This document shows positions 9,981 to 23,178 of a stretch of DNA of 64,000 nt, piece by piece. The first letter of the stretch is position 1; every line of letters starts with the position of its first letter. The notes under the pieces were generated by a model. That model had not been told where the DNA came from and searched no databases. It saw nothing but the letters and a program-made list of their open reading frames with translations. The position numbers were made by a program, and so were the translations under genes. Origin of the DNA: Pyronema omphalodes (lineage: Eukaryota; Ascomycota; Pezizomycetes; Pezizales; Pyronemataceae); the NCBI GenBank assembly GCA_024516155.1, contig JAJJXM010000062.1, forward strand, positions 248,001 through 312,000, read 5' to 3'.

Positions 9981-12363
9981 GTGTAAGGGAAAAATTGGTG
10001 GATAGTAAATGAGAGGAAGAGAGGTGAAGGAGAGGAGAATAGAGTATGTAGAGTACTCGGAGTTTGAAGAGGGTTATGAAAAAACAAAGAAAGAAAAAGA
10101 GCCAAGAGAAAAAAGTTACTGCAATTCCAAAGACCACAATCATTAAATTAAACCCAGGCGTTCCTGAAATACCGGAGTTGTCGGAGTCTCTATAGTTGTT
10201 TCATTTGTTTTGATTACGATTACTCTGTATACATACACTCATTATTTTATCTCCGCGTTCGTTCAATAAAAAGCTCTTGAATCAGATGTGTTTGTTCAGC
10301 CTTAAGGAAATTGAAACGTCATCCTGCAGTTGTAGTAGTGGTTGTGGGTGAAACAAAATACGGCATGGTAAATTGAAGTTCTTTTTACGTTATGTACATA
10401 AGCTAGGCTGGCTGCTGAAGATTTGAGGTGCTGCGGGTGTGGAAGAAGGCTGAGACATACTGCAACACACCACATAGCAGCCGTGTGTGTAGTGAAAAGG
10501 TGACAATGTGCGCGCTTCATAGGATATCACTTGCCTGGACGTCCGGGGGGGGGGGGTAAAGTGGTGAAAATTTCATACTGTGGGGGGGGGGGGGGGGGGC
10601 TCACCAGATGGTCTTGGCCACGAGGACAGGATTCGGATGTTTGTTTTATCCCGCATAGGCCTTTCAGACCTCAGCCGCTGTATGACTGAGAAACAAATAC
10701 ATAAATAAATAAAGGATTTCATATTGTATTGTGGTGAGTGTACTTGGTATCTGAAGTTTACGTAGAGCATGAGCATATAGAGTAAGAGGGTATGTAAAGG
10801 TGAAATAGAATTACGAAAAGATAAAGAAAAATGATACTCTGAAAAAAAAAATTACAGCAACTCCCATAATTACAATCGCAATTGTTGATTCCTGCAGTTC
10901 AGTTTTCTAGTTTCTCAACTTCCCATACCGCAATCCCGAGCAAAAAAAGAGAGAGAAAAAAAAAATTGTCAGCTATTATAGCTACTGTAGTCACCATAAG
11001 CAATTCATTTTATTTCTTTTAATCCCCCTACACTCACCATACCCCATACCCTCGTTACCTTACCTCCGCATTATTTTCCATACATACCTTCACATTTTTT
11101 TCAATCAGAATCCAAACCCAATCAACCTACTAAACCTCATTAACTCACTACTAAACCCTAAACGGGTTTTTGTTCGGCCTCAAGCAAAATAAAAAAAAAC
11201 AAAAAGAAAGAAACTTCATCCTACAACTGTTTTTGCGGATGAAAATGAAACGAAACTGTATGGTACACCGTGAATGAATGTTTTATTTCAGTTATCCCAT
11301 TTATCCTCATGAGGCCGAAGGCTAAAGGTTCAAGATGCAGTTTCTGTGGCTGTGGCTTCAATAAGGCTAAGGCAGACATACCTCATATCAGTAGCAGCCT
11401 TGTCTAAAGATGAAACCGTGAAACTTTGCAACCTTCATAAGAAATCACTTGCTTCTCTATTGGTATTTTTTATTTATTTTTTTAACTGATTTATTTGTCA
11501 TTATTGTATACAACCCTTAGGTTATAAAAAAAAGCCCCGTTTTATGCATAAGGCTTTGGACCCGCTGGAAACGCTTCAGAGTAATGGTTGTGTTGGCAGC
11601 GTGGCTATCTGCCTGCTTCCATCGTGCTCCCAATTGTCACACCCTCTTGTTTGGTAGGACGGGTAAGTAAAGTAGAAAAGTGTTCATGAATTATGATATA
11701 TCGTATTGGTGATTATTTAAAAACACAGTTTCATTATCGTCCTCGTTTTCTTCCTTTCTTTTTTTTTCTTGCGTTTACGTATTATATGTTATGCACACAG
11801 TAGTACAGCTAGATAGAATTTATATTGTGATGAGTTCATGGTACTTGGTGTTCGGTGCTTGATATCCGAAGTTAATACTCATATGGTGCTCTTAGCCTCC
11901 TACATGGTGGTGCGGTGTGTTTTTGTTTTGTCTAAAATCCCTCCCCTAGGTTCATATACGGTCACTCGTTTATCTTTCCTCAATTATTTCATCTCCATCT
12001 CTGTCTCCATCTCTATCTCCACCCATGTCTCCACCTCTGCCTGTAATTTTCCAAGTCTTTTTTCAAGTCTTTTTCGATTAAGATTCCTCTCTCATGCCCC
12101 CAAAAGTTATCTTTAGATAAAGTAGCTCGGATTATTCAAGATGATTTTCTGCGCGTTGCTTCTCATGCCCGGTAAATTCTTCTATCGTGTTGATATGGAA
12201 GTGGAATAGGTTGAAATAGGTTTATTTTAGAGTTAACAATGAACCAGGAACACCTTGTATCAAATTGCTCTTTTGTAGATAATATTAAAGCGACAAACAA
12301 AACATAGCATATACAGCAAACTTTTGCAAAACATTTCTCATCAAACTTTTTTCAGCGCCCATT
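9981..12363. other. Intergenic, homopolymer-rich
   Basis: No gene is seen in this 2.4 kb. It contains G runs of 12 (10545-10556) and 18 (10582-10599), A-rich stretches and CT-rich stretches. Two sub-blocks near 10260-10520 and 11160-11460 look alike (both contain a 'ggcct.aag' start and a segment ending 'atcacttgc'), suggesting an old local duplication. Confidence 0.4.
10582..10599 (+). repeat. Poly-G tract (18 G)
   Basis: Uninterrupted run of 18 G, close to a second run of 12 G at 10545-10556. Confidence 0.9.
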
Positions 12364-13221
12364 CTAACAGTGATCACAGGCGTGAGTGTGACTGTGTGCG
12401 TGCCACTCTCCATCCTCATGCTCATCACCCGACTCGAGGTAGTACTCCTCATCATCATCCAACTCGGAAAGATCATCGAGATCACTATCATCATAGAACT
12501 CCTCGGGGAAGGGAGGTTCTTCACCCGACATATCCATATCCTCCAAGTCTCCTAGCATTCTCCTCTTGTTGCCAACGATTCTGTCCGCAACCTTCTCACA
12601 GACCTCTTCGACCTGCTTCTCTGGTACAGCTTCCGATGCCTCAGTAACCTCCTTCAGTCCCTTGACGCTAGGGTATCCAAGCTTCTGAAACCTCTCGTTT
12701 AGGCAGTATGCAACCATCTCAGGAGTGTCAACCCAGTACTCGGCGTCGCAAGGTGCTCCAGAGGTCTCGTTGGCAATCCAGATCATGTAGAGAGTCTTGA
12801 TCAATACATACTCCTTCCATCTGTGCTCAAACTTCATCTCCTTGACCATAGCGCGGGCGACATTATTGATGATTCCGGCGATTCCATAAGCGGCTTTGAT
12901 AAATTCATTGGTAGAGGGTAAAGGTCCTTTTCCTCTCGGTTAGCTTGTGGAACCTCGCCTTGCAAAGCCTCATCTGGAGTACAACATACTAGGTTTATCA
13001 TCCCACTGAGCTCTAATGATACCAACAGCAAAGAAACGGAACTTCTCAGAGCACCATCTAGGATCATCATCAAAGGTATGAGCCAGCTCGATTTCCTCCG
13101 AGTGTTTTCTCCAGACATTTGCTAGGGTCTTAGAGACCAAGGCAAGTTTTGCACATTGCGTGAAGCTGCCGCAATAATCGAAGATTGTCGAGAGAACGTT
13201 TTCGGGGAGACGATCGAGCAT
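12364..13221 (-). CDS. F-box protein with acidic His-rich tail
   Basis: The model is exon 1 13221-12990, intron 12989-12933 (57 nt, GTATGT...GCTAACC...AG) and exon 2 12932-12364, giving 266 residues. Residues 1-45 are an F-box (LPENVLSTIFDYCG...LALVSKTLANVWR), the Skp1-binding module of SCF ubiquitin ligases. The middle (about 85-190) is predicted helical and unassigned. The last 60 or so residues are strongly acidic (DDSDLDDLSELDDDEE) and end in alternating His with two Cys (HAHSHTHACDHC). No LRR, WD40 or Kelch substrate-binding repeats are visible, so the target is unknown. The frame is open upstream of 13221 but has no ATG, which sets the start. Confidence 0.82.
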
Positions 13222-16200
13222 TTTTGTTTGATGACTGATTTTGTGGAGCTGCTGACTGAGGGTGCGGGGTTGGTTCCAAACAAGCTGAACAACCAACTTG
13301 CGGCTGGAAACTTTTTTTCAGATGGATGGAGAAACCGGATGGCGCTAGTGCTAATGATCCTAGTATGCAAGCTGCGGCGCTGCGCGTTGCTCCCTAGCGG
13401 CGTCCTGGTCCTAGAAGGCTTGGGGTTGCAAGGCTGTCATGATCCATCATCAGCAAATCTCACCGAACGTCTTGCGATCGTATATATACATAGACGATGG
13501 GGATAAATGTGGCTTTTGATGGTAAATCAATGAGTGGCTGAACAATCATAACATAGCTCGGAATTCGATTGCTAAGGAAGATAATAAGCTTTACGCTTGG
13601 CAGGCTGAGCGGGCTTTGTATAGCATACAGTAATGGATTATAGAGCAGACATTGAAATCTTCTAGTGCAAATATAAACAGGCTACAGCCTTATGGCGAGT
13701 GCTCAGTCAAGATGCTAATTACTCCGGTAGAGTAACCATATATGCGGCCGACAGGGCAGAACATCCGAGTGCTGATGAAGGACGGCCCGAGATGTCGTCT
13801 ACGGCAAACCGGCGAATAACAGACGGACAGCCCGCAGATGCCACCACAAAAATTCAACAGCCAACTGGACGACAATGTATGAGAGTTCCTGCATGAAGGC
13901 GCTCGGCAATCGTCGATCGAATCTGCACATCCATATAAACTTGGCTTGACAAATACTCTGCAGCAACGAGAGAAGAGAAGAGATCCATGCCCCATATATA
14001 AATTTGCACTTTGTTTCTTCAAAGGAAAGAAAAAAGGAGCCCTGAACTCGGGGATTATTGATGCTGAAAGACTCAGTGCCACAGACATGCAACCGAGAAA
14101 CAAGCCAAAAGTACACTTTTTCGGGATCGAAAAAACGTGTCCCGGGGAATTTGATGATCGAGAAAAATACTGAAAATAGGAATATATCTCGATTTATTAT
14201 GAACGATCTTTAAGCCACAAATTGAAGTGCAAAATTACTCTATCATTGGTGGGGCTGTTGTTTCTCAAATTTCTTTGACGTCTTCGAGAATGTCTAATAG
14301 TGTATCTCCTTTATTGATGTTTACTTTACACAAGAACCAAGAGCTATGTACGTACACACCGCTAAGGATCATGGCCCAAGGTACCGATTGCGGGCCGACA
14401 GCACTATTGTACACGGACATTACACCGCGGCAACAGCGGTGTACTCAAGTTTCTTGGATACAACCTATCCGGTGGACTTTCCATGTGCGGACGAGGACAC
14501 CTTACAAGTACATATTTTCGGCGCGGTCATCTTACCAGTTTTTAACGATTAACCCCAGCAGTATAACCAGCAGGGCGCTATTGCCATCCGTGGTTTTTAT
14601 CATAGCAAGCTTATTACGGGTAAAAAAATCAATATGATGTTGTACCATATCACGGAGAACCGTCATCTTAGTGTATGGTGTATGGCGGATGGGCTTTGAT
14701 AGGTATCCGAATTTCAATTCAAACTGAGAATGATGCGAAATACAGTCGATTTGTTTGAGATATGGTGGTGGTGGGCTGCCCGCCTCAGCTCACTTTCGCT
14801 GCTTTCACTTCGGTTCCCCTGGTTTCCTATCTCTCCCCCCTTCCCCCTCCCCCCTTGACTGGCGCACTAGGCTCTATGTAGTTGAGAACCGTTGCTTGGC
14901 TGGCCGCTGTGAGCCTTGGACTATGGTGCTATACCATCACCTTGTGATTGGCGTATTCGCAAAAACGTGTGTATGGAATCCGGATAGAAAAATAGCACAA
15001 TAAGAGATGGTTTTATGACGTCGCAGAAGGAGAGACGGGACGGGAGGCGATATAGCACAACATCTGGTTCCGGGTCATGAATTCTCACGTATGACATTAA
15101 GGAATTGTCATTCGGCATCACGGAATTGAGGCAAAAATACCAATAATTGTGATTATGCTCGGCATATTGACATATCATATCATATCATAGCATGTCAGAT
15201 TTTGTTTTTAATTTTTTGTTCTTTTTCGTTCTGGACTTCCTTCCATGCAGAGAACCTTAACGCAGACGGGGGATGGGGGGGGTTCCTGGTATGTATGTTA
15301 TTAGCGAACATTCCATTTGTCACCCTGAAAATGAGATGGACCTCGTAGGCTCCTGGCTCATCGTGACCTACGCTAATATCAACATGATGACGAATATGGT
15401 GGTGACCGTAGTGTATGTACTATCTATGTGCCTGTATCATCAACGGCGCCTATGCATTATTCAGTAAGCCCGCCCGCTTGCCTTAAAGCTATGCCACCAT
15501 ATGTATCATATCACCGCAATCCCTTCGATGCCCTCCCCTTCCCTACGCAAAGCTCGGCTGATGCTGCATTACTCTGGTTGGCGTATCGGCAACAAGCCTT
15601 AACGCACGATGTGCAATTGGGTGTATTAGAATCAAGACAAAATAATTGTTGCTTTTTCTACATACAAACGGGTGTATGGTGAAGTAAGTATGGTTTGCGA
15701 TGTACAAGTCCAAAGGCAAAATGAAAATTCTGAGTTGTCAACGTTCTCCAACTGTTCAATGCAGGATGTCCATTGCCAGGTGCCTACGCTCGGGGCGTTT
15801 TGCACGTGCTGAGATCTTGGTCAATATCCACTTCCTTCCCCCCTCCCCGACCTGGATACGATTGTACCATACATAGGGTCTCCCGCCCATGGCGCTGCTA
15901 ATATGTACTGATAACTCCCCGGTTACAAAAGAATGGCGATAGAAAATGCCCTGTTCGGCTCCATAGCTCCATAGTGGATGATATTTTGAGATTTTCGGTG
16001 GGTTTATCACTACACCGCCCCAGTAGAGCTTGTATCAGTACAAACGGAGGTTTCCGGGATATTTTTTCATTCAACATAAATTGCAGAGATATTTGGACGA
16101 AGTACTGCTACAACGCCAAAAGAAATAGCAAGATGCCAGAAATGAGTACCTGCATATCTTGGAAATTTGTGCATAAATTATTTAAAGCTTTAAAAGCATA

Positions 16201-18761
16201 TAGATATGGAAAGGGAATATTCCAAAAAAGATTGGCAAATTTGGCTTAGGGATTGGCATTTTTCTTGAACTAGTACAAAGAAGTGTAAAGATGCACTGAC
16301 TTTGATTGATTATCAAGCTTACACATACCCTAATGAGGAACCACAGACGTTGGTCCAAATTGTTAGGTATGTTGCTTCACAAGATTGTTTGGTACCCGCC
16401 TCCGCGGAATCGGCGACAAACATTTTGTTTAGTGTATACCGACTGGCAGGAGAAACATTTTCGGTGGACGTATAGGCTTTTTTCCTTCTCACAGACCAGA
16501 GGAAAATATATTGATCAGCACAACGAAAATATTTGTCGGGACAAGCTAGAAATCCCTTTTTTCTATCGGTCCGGTTTTTCAAGCAGATGATATGATATGT
16601 TTCATAACCATCCATTCTAGTACGTATGTACATAGCCACAGACACTCACTCACGCCAAAAGCCACAAGGCGTTTCAGGGTGTACGTTACTTAGGAATTTG
16701 TCTCGGTTAACCGACACCACTTGACGGTCAGAGCTTTTTTGCTTCACGAGGATTGTCTCGGTTACGGCCAAAAATGGTGACTCCCTCGCGTACTACATCC
16801 GCGATTGTATCACGCTCACTATCGACCACATCCACTCATTCCCCAATGTGACATCAGTTTTGGACCAGTGCATGCTTTATAACATTAATATGTAAATGGA
16901 AGTTTCTATCCCGGTTGCCCGGACGTCAGAGATAGAGAGAAAGAGAAAGAATTAGAGTGGGGCCTAAAGGGAACACGCGAGTAAATGCAGGTTTCCTACA
17001 GCACCCGCACCGCACTGGAGCAAAAAAAGTTCCGCAAATAAACCTGCTTCTCCGAAAAAAAAAAAAGAGAAGAGAACATGTACAGTAATCAATCAGCACT
17101 GATTTTATATCCATATCTGTTCTCTTACCGAGTTATCCTGGGTCCCTGCTCCCATCCGTGCATCCCTACTTCGGGAGCCGATGTAAACTCCGCTTAGGAA
17201 TATGGACGATCAATAGAAGAGATTGACCAATCTCAACGTGCAATTATGGATGCTGCAGTTTGCCAGTGAAACTTCGGTGCCCCCCTGGAACTTGAGTGAT
17301 AGACGGATCAGTGACAGCCGTCAACGGTGATCCACGGCAACGACATTAACCACCGAGTGATGAGCGGTGGGTAGCAGAAGCTGGAATTTCTTCCCGATGG
17401 CTGTATTTCTCGGCTTGGCTACTCTGAGTTCGGAATGATGTGCCTGTAGAAATGTTATCTTCGAGGGGGTTTCCACGCATTGATACCACTACTCCTCCTT
17501 CAGAGTCGTAGAGTACAGACCGCAGCATTAAAGGGCCAGACTAACGTCTGTGAGACTTCAGTGTTTGATCTCCAGATGCGGACGTCTTTATTCCCAACAA
17601 TACTCACCGGATGCCCTGGAGAAGCGTTCCGTGCCAACGGATTTATGGGGTGCTTTAATCTTGGCGGGTGCTCAGGGGGGGGATAAACCATCGCCAGTCC
17701 TTGTCTTGGTTGTGTCCTTGCTTTGCCCAGCTTCAGCTATATGGAATTATCCTTTTCAAACTCTGGTACCGACAAGATCAGTCTTTGCGCAAGACAATCA
17801 AATCACGGTTCATACACTTCGTCTAACCCCCCAACGCTCGTCCGCTGACTGTTGCGCAGACTATGTAGATATAGATAGCTGATGAAATTGTTGCCCCGTC
17901 ACCCGCTGGCTAACTCTTGCTCAGACCAGATGAACTATAGCCCCGTCACCCGATAACTGTTGCCCAGACTAACTGAACCGTTGCCCCCCGTTGGCCGCCC
18001 TAGGTCTTTTGAGGCGGAATTTATATCACCATCGCCCGTAACACCCCGCTCCCGGGATAGTCCCTGAAGTTGAAATGATCATCAAAACTGGATGGGATGG
18101 GTCTTGATTTATCGGGTAAAAATACAATCTTGCATAACACTCTAATACCATCCCGGTTGAAGATTTCATTGCATCTGGGTGGCTTGAAACAGATGCGGAT
18201 CCCTTTGCACTCCATTTTGCGGGTCCCATCAAAATGAAGGAATTGCATTCACGCGAGCGCTCGCCGGGTCAGTCGCTAGATGCGACAGCGGGGTCTTTGT
18301 TTTTTATTTGTGCACTCAAGTTACATCTCATGTCGGATATTGCTCTGGCTTTATGATCTTTTTGTCCGATCTATCGGGTCGCTAAAAAAGATGGATTTGT
18401 AGCAAGCGGAACATGCCCTTTTCGGTGACGGAAGTCGCGCGAAATATCTAACCCATTTCGCATGACGTGGGGGGCTCTCGGCAGAGCGCCAGTGCACAGA
18501 TCTGGGGAACTAAGAGGGCGAGGCACAGACTTTACGAATTGCTGGCCTGGCCTACTGTACTATACAGCCTCTCCCTTCTCTTCACATACCTATCGAACTT
18601 TCGATTTCCGCGCCCTACTTCAGATATCCCAATACCAAAACACCAACGACAAAAAAAAAACACCTCCACGGTCATAAAAAGTCATTGCAAAAATACTACG
18701 GCAAAATCGAAAACGGAACGTCGACGCCGACGCCGACGACGACGGAAAGTCGCCAATCACC
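13222..18761. other. 5.5 kb gene desert
   Basis: I find no frame with domain signature or convincing exon structure. It contains a short degenerate tandem repeat (17830-17995), pyrimidine-rich stretches and small AT-rich runs. The last 200 bases are CT-rich followed by a GAC/GCC trinucleotide run, like the 5' leader of the histidine-kinase gene. Confidence 0.45.
17830..17995. repeat. Degenerate ~50-60 bp tandem repeat
   Basis: Three versions of a 'ctgactgttgc.cagac' block and two of 'gccccgtcacccg' alternate here, which indicates about three decayed copies of one unit. Confidence 0.5.
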
Positions 18762-21700
18762 ATGGCCGGAACTCAGTCGCCAAAAGATCCGGTTCCGGTG
18801 CCGCCGCTTTATAAACGTCCTATGATTAATATAAGTGGAGGATATGTTGGAGATTCGCATCAATCATTACGAACTCGTGAAGTTTTCAAGTCAGTATGGC
18901 GAGAGATCAAGTAATTGGGTTTTTAAAAACAAAAAATTCACTAACTTTGAATTATCTTGCAAAACATACAGATACTTCCATCCATCTCCGGAAGACGAGT
19001 CAAAACTTCTTGAAATAAATACACCGCCCAGCGATACCGATGCAGAGGCCGAGGAACCTCCGGTTTTCCTTCCCCCACCACAAATCGATAGCTCTCTTAT
19101 CTCGTCACACGATCCGATCTTGTCATGCTTTACCAACTTAGCAGCTCGAATGCTCAACTGTAAAAGATCAATGGTTACCATGATTGCTGGTCCGAATGCA
19201 TATGTTGTTGCCGAATCAACCCGATCATTATCGATATCGGCACCTCACACATCCGACCCTGGTGATGAAATTTGGATAGGTGGTGGAACTATTGTTCCAA
19301 CACAAGGAAGTTTATGCGAAAATGTGGTTTCGCTTATTCCTCCTCCGAATCTTGAGGATGACTTTTATTTCGAAATCAGAGATCTTAAAAAGGACCCTCA
19401 GTATGGTGAAGCGGAGTTTGTCAACAAATGGCCATTTCAGAGATTTTATTGTGCGACTCCTTTGAGAACTAGGAATGGTGTTTCCATCGGAACTTTATGT
19501 GTTTTCGACGATAAACCAAAGCCGAATGGTTTATCAGAGGTGGATAGAATGACCTTGGCAAACTTGGGTGATGCGGTAATGAATTACTTGCAGGTTAAGC
19601 AGGGTGACAGGGATCTGAAGAAGGGCAAATTGATGGAGATGGGACTATCAAAGTTTATCGCCGAAGGATTCCATCCCACAGACGGCCTTGAGATGACGGA
19701 AAGGAGAGATGGACGACTCTGGAGCGAAAAGATATTGGAGCAAAGACGACTTAAAGAAATGGAACGCAAAAAGAAGGTTGACGAAAAGCGAGCACTCATC
19801 CAGGAGAGGAAATTTGCAGAAATGATGAAGGAGCGTGAGGAAGCGTGGCAAAGGGAAATGGAAAAAGTCAGACGTCAGTATGCTGAGATTGATCGAAAAC
19901 TTACCCCAGAAACCGCTGACGTCACTCCCTTGTCCGCTTTTAACAATATAGAGCAGCAACAAGATCAATTTTCTCCTAGAAGACGTCCTTCTACCACCTT
20001 AGAGAACATGTTCGATACGACTCCTCTGGACGACAACCCTTCGATATACATTGCACCTCCACCATCGCTTCGTTCAACAACGTGTTGCTCAGGGCCTCAA
20101 ACATGCGGGCCTATCCATGTTCGTAAGGAACAGGAAGTGTCGTTAATGGAGTCTATGATGAATTCCTCCGCCAGAAGACCCTCTACACCTTCGCGATCAT
20201 CATCAAACTTTACGCCCTTCCAGCGTGACGCTCTATTAACCCCTCCTCCGTCGAATTTCTCATCCGTTTCCGGTCCCCGTGAGGAGCACTATTTTGGAAC
20301 TGAGACCGAAACGCACGAGGAGGAAGATCACGAAGGTGATGCCGACATCGACTCTGAAATCTCCAGTAACGACTCTTTTGATGGACCTCGCCGCAGATCA
20401 GAGTACGAGCAGACCTCATCTTTTGAGCCCCATGTTCGTGCCATGTTCTTCAGGGCTGCATCATTGATCAAGAATGCTATCGACGCCAATGTTTTATTCC
20501 TTGATGCGGATTTGGAGGGATTCTTCAGTAACGAGGATTGCGAACACGCCGCCTACTCTTCTCATATCTCCACTGACAAAGATGTTGAGAGAGACACTCG
20601 CGCTCAGCGACCTAAGGCATGCCGGAGACGGAGCGGAATTCTTGGATATGCCACCGAGGGAGGCTCTTCCAGTACTGCCAACAGCTTTGATTCTGTCGAG
20701 TCTCTTGGTTTTGATGTATCCGAGCTTAACGAAAAGTACTTGAACCAATTAGTTGAGGAGAACCCTCAAGGAAGAATCGTCACCCGTCTTGAGGACTATG
20801 AGGTTTCCAATGATGAGGAGGATACCCAGACTGACTGTATCTTGAAGCGATTCCTTCCTGGCGCAAAGAGTGTTGTTCTTGTTCCCTTGGTCGACCACAA
20901 CCGCAAGCTTTTCGCCGTCTGTGTCGCCTGGACCACTTGCAGCACTCGTTCCTTCTGTGGAGATGTTGAGGGAAGCTTCGTTACTGCAGTTACCAACACT
21001 ATTATCTCTGAAACAACCAAGCTCAACATCCTTAATGCCGACAAGGCGAAGGGTGAGTTTATTTCCAGTATCTCACACGAGCTTCGATCGCCGTTACATG
21101 GTATACTAGCATCCGCGGAATTCTTAGCAGAAAGCAATCTTGATGCTTATCAGCGTTCATTTGTTGACACTGTAATTTCCTGCGGAAAGACACTTTTGGA
21201 TACCATCAATCACGTTCTTGACTTCCAAAAGTTGAACTATCTCCACGAGATCAAGGTTTCCGATTCCGGAACTGCTGATGTTGGAGGCGATAAAATCAAC
21301 CGCATCGAACAAATCAAGCTCCAGCAAGTTAAACAGCAATCCGATGTCGACGTCAGCTGTCTTGTTCAGGAGATCGTCGATGGAGTCTGTTTAGGATCTG
21401 GATTCCGCCTTTCCGGTGACCGCGAGGACTCAATTTCCGGAACGGTCTATAGAGAAGATGATAAGAAGCTTACTGTCATCGTCGATATTGACGACCGCGA
21501 GGATGGCTGGGTATTCCGTCTTAACCCCGCCGGTTTGAAGCGTGTCATCAATAACATTACCGGTAACTCAATGAAATACACAGAATCCGGATGGGTCCGT
21601 ATCCGTCTTCGCGCAGAAGACATCGACGGCCCCCCAGATGAGTACGGAAACCGACGTGCAATGGTTAAGATTTCTATCTCCGACTCTGGAAAGGGAATTT

Positions 21701-23178
21701 CTCGCAGCTTCCTGAAAACGAAGTTGTTTACCCCCTTCAGTCAAGAAAACCCTCTCGCCTCCGGTGCAGGACTAGGAATGTCTATCGTTCGCCAAATTGT
21801 CGGAGCAATGGACGGCAAAATCGATGTCAAATCCCAGGTTGGAAAGGGAACCAAGGTCACCGTTCAAGTACCTATGATCTTCCGACCCAAGCCTTCCGCA
21901 AACTTGGAGATCAATAACATCAAGCTCCGAGGCCTCAGCATGAAGGCGCGCATCATCGGTTTCGAGGCGCCAGTAGATGTGAAGCAATCCAAGGTCGAGG
22001 CCGCAAACTACCTCCGCGACTCAGTCATTCGCTACACCCGAGACTATCTCGGCTTCCAGGTACAGGAGGAGCGGGAATCTATCGATCCGGATATCTTAAT
22101 CGTTAACGAGCTTACCATTGCAAACCTACGAGAGATTAACCACCTTCGTCGCGAAATCCCCGTTATCTTAGTCTGTCGCCACCCACCCATGGACGGCGGT
22201 GCTGAAAAACTATCAAGTCGAATCTCAACCTTTATCCGGAAACCATGTGGACCGAAGAAGTTTGTGCGCGCTATGGCTTACTGTCTAGACGAGATGGATA
22301 AGCGCAAGACAGACCTTGGATATGTCACTGCGCCTGAGGATTTCTACAACTACTCTACGTCTGTGGAGTCTTCGTCGTCGCAGGCATTACAGAGTTCAAG
22401 TGAGAGTAGCGTTTTAGCGCCCGGCATGACGAGGTCTACTACAGAAATCTCAGCTATCTCCTTCTGCGAAAGAAACTTGATGACGCCTGCTATCACACCG
22501 GCTTGTGCAGGTTCGTTTAAGATGGATAGTTTCTTTGGCGAAGAGCTGGCGGCTTGGAGATCTACAAGCCCTGGGGTTCAGGAGATGCAGGAGATTCAGG
22601 AGGCCAATGCAATAGCACAGCTTAGTACGAGTCCTGATTCTGGGTTGGAGATGTCAGATGCGCCGCCGGCTCTTGAGAGACCGAATGCTCCTAGGAAACT
22701 GTCCATTGCAGAAAAACAGAAGGCGGGATGGAAACCGACTGTATTGGCGGTGGAGGATAATACAATTAATTTAATGCTCTTAAAGACGTTTTTGGAGAAG
22801 AAGGGTTATCAGTTTGATACGGCGGTGAATGGATTGGAGGCTCTGAAAAAGGTTAAGCAAAAGGAAGGGGGTTACGATGTTATCTTGATGGATCTACGTA
22901 AGTTATTTTTAAGCCAGAATGTCCATGAATTGAGACTAATAGTTATTACAGAAATGCCTATCATGTCGGGTATAGAATCCACAAGAGAGATTCGAAAGTA
23001 CGAAGAAGGAAGGTCAGAAAAAAGTTTTGTAATCGCGTTGACAGGGCTAGCAGCCATCAGCGATCAGAAGGAAGCGTATGCAGCCGGGATAGATTCATTT
23101 ATGGTTAAGCCAGTGAATTTCCGGGAGTTGGAAAAGACCTTAACAGAAGGTTTAAGGCAAAGTTTTGATGAGGATTGA
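18762..23178 (+). CDS. Hybrid sensor histidine kinase with GAF domain
   Basis: Exons 18762-18889, 18972-22897 and 22952-23178 give 1426 residues. The true start is ATG 18762 (context CACCATGG). Splicing out 18890-18971 (contains CACTAAC) joins REVF to KYFHPSPEDE. A second 54-nt intron sits inside the receiver. The order is: GAF domain (about 80-260), coiled coil (about 290-350), Ser/Pro-rich low-complexity region with acidic patches, probable second GAF-like region (about 520-725), HisKA with H-box SHELRSPLHG (His745), ATPase domain with N-box NNITGNSMKY (from Asn903) and G-boxes DSGKGIS and GAGLG, then a receiver with Asp1305, phospho-acceptor Asp1350 (LMDLQMP) and Lys1404. All catalytic residues are present, and no membrane segment is seen, so it is probably a soluble multistep phosphorelay kinase acting through an HPt protein. 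The fungal HK class is not assigned. Confidence 0.95.

Noticed and set aside
18835..18971. Start of the histidine kinase inside the uninterrupted frame at 18835
   Set aside because: Residues there come from intron sequence. Splicing 18890-18971 from ATG 18762 gives a better context and a coherent N-terminus.
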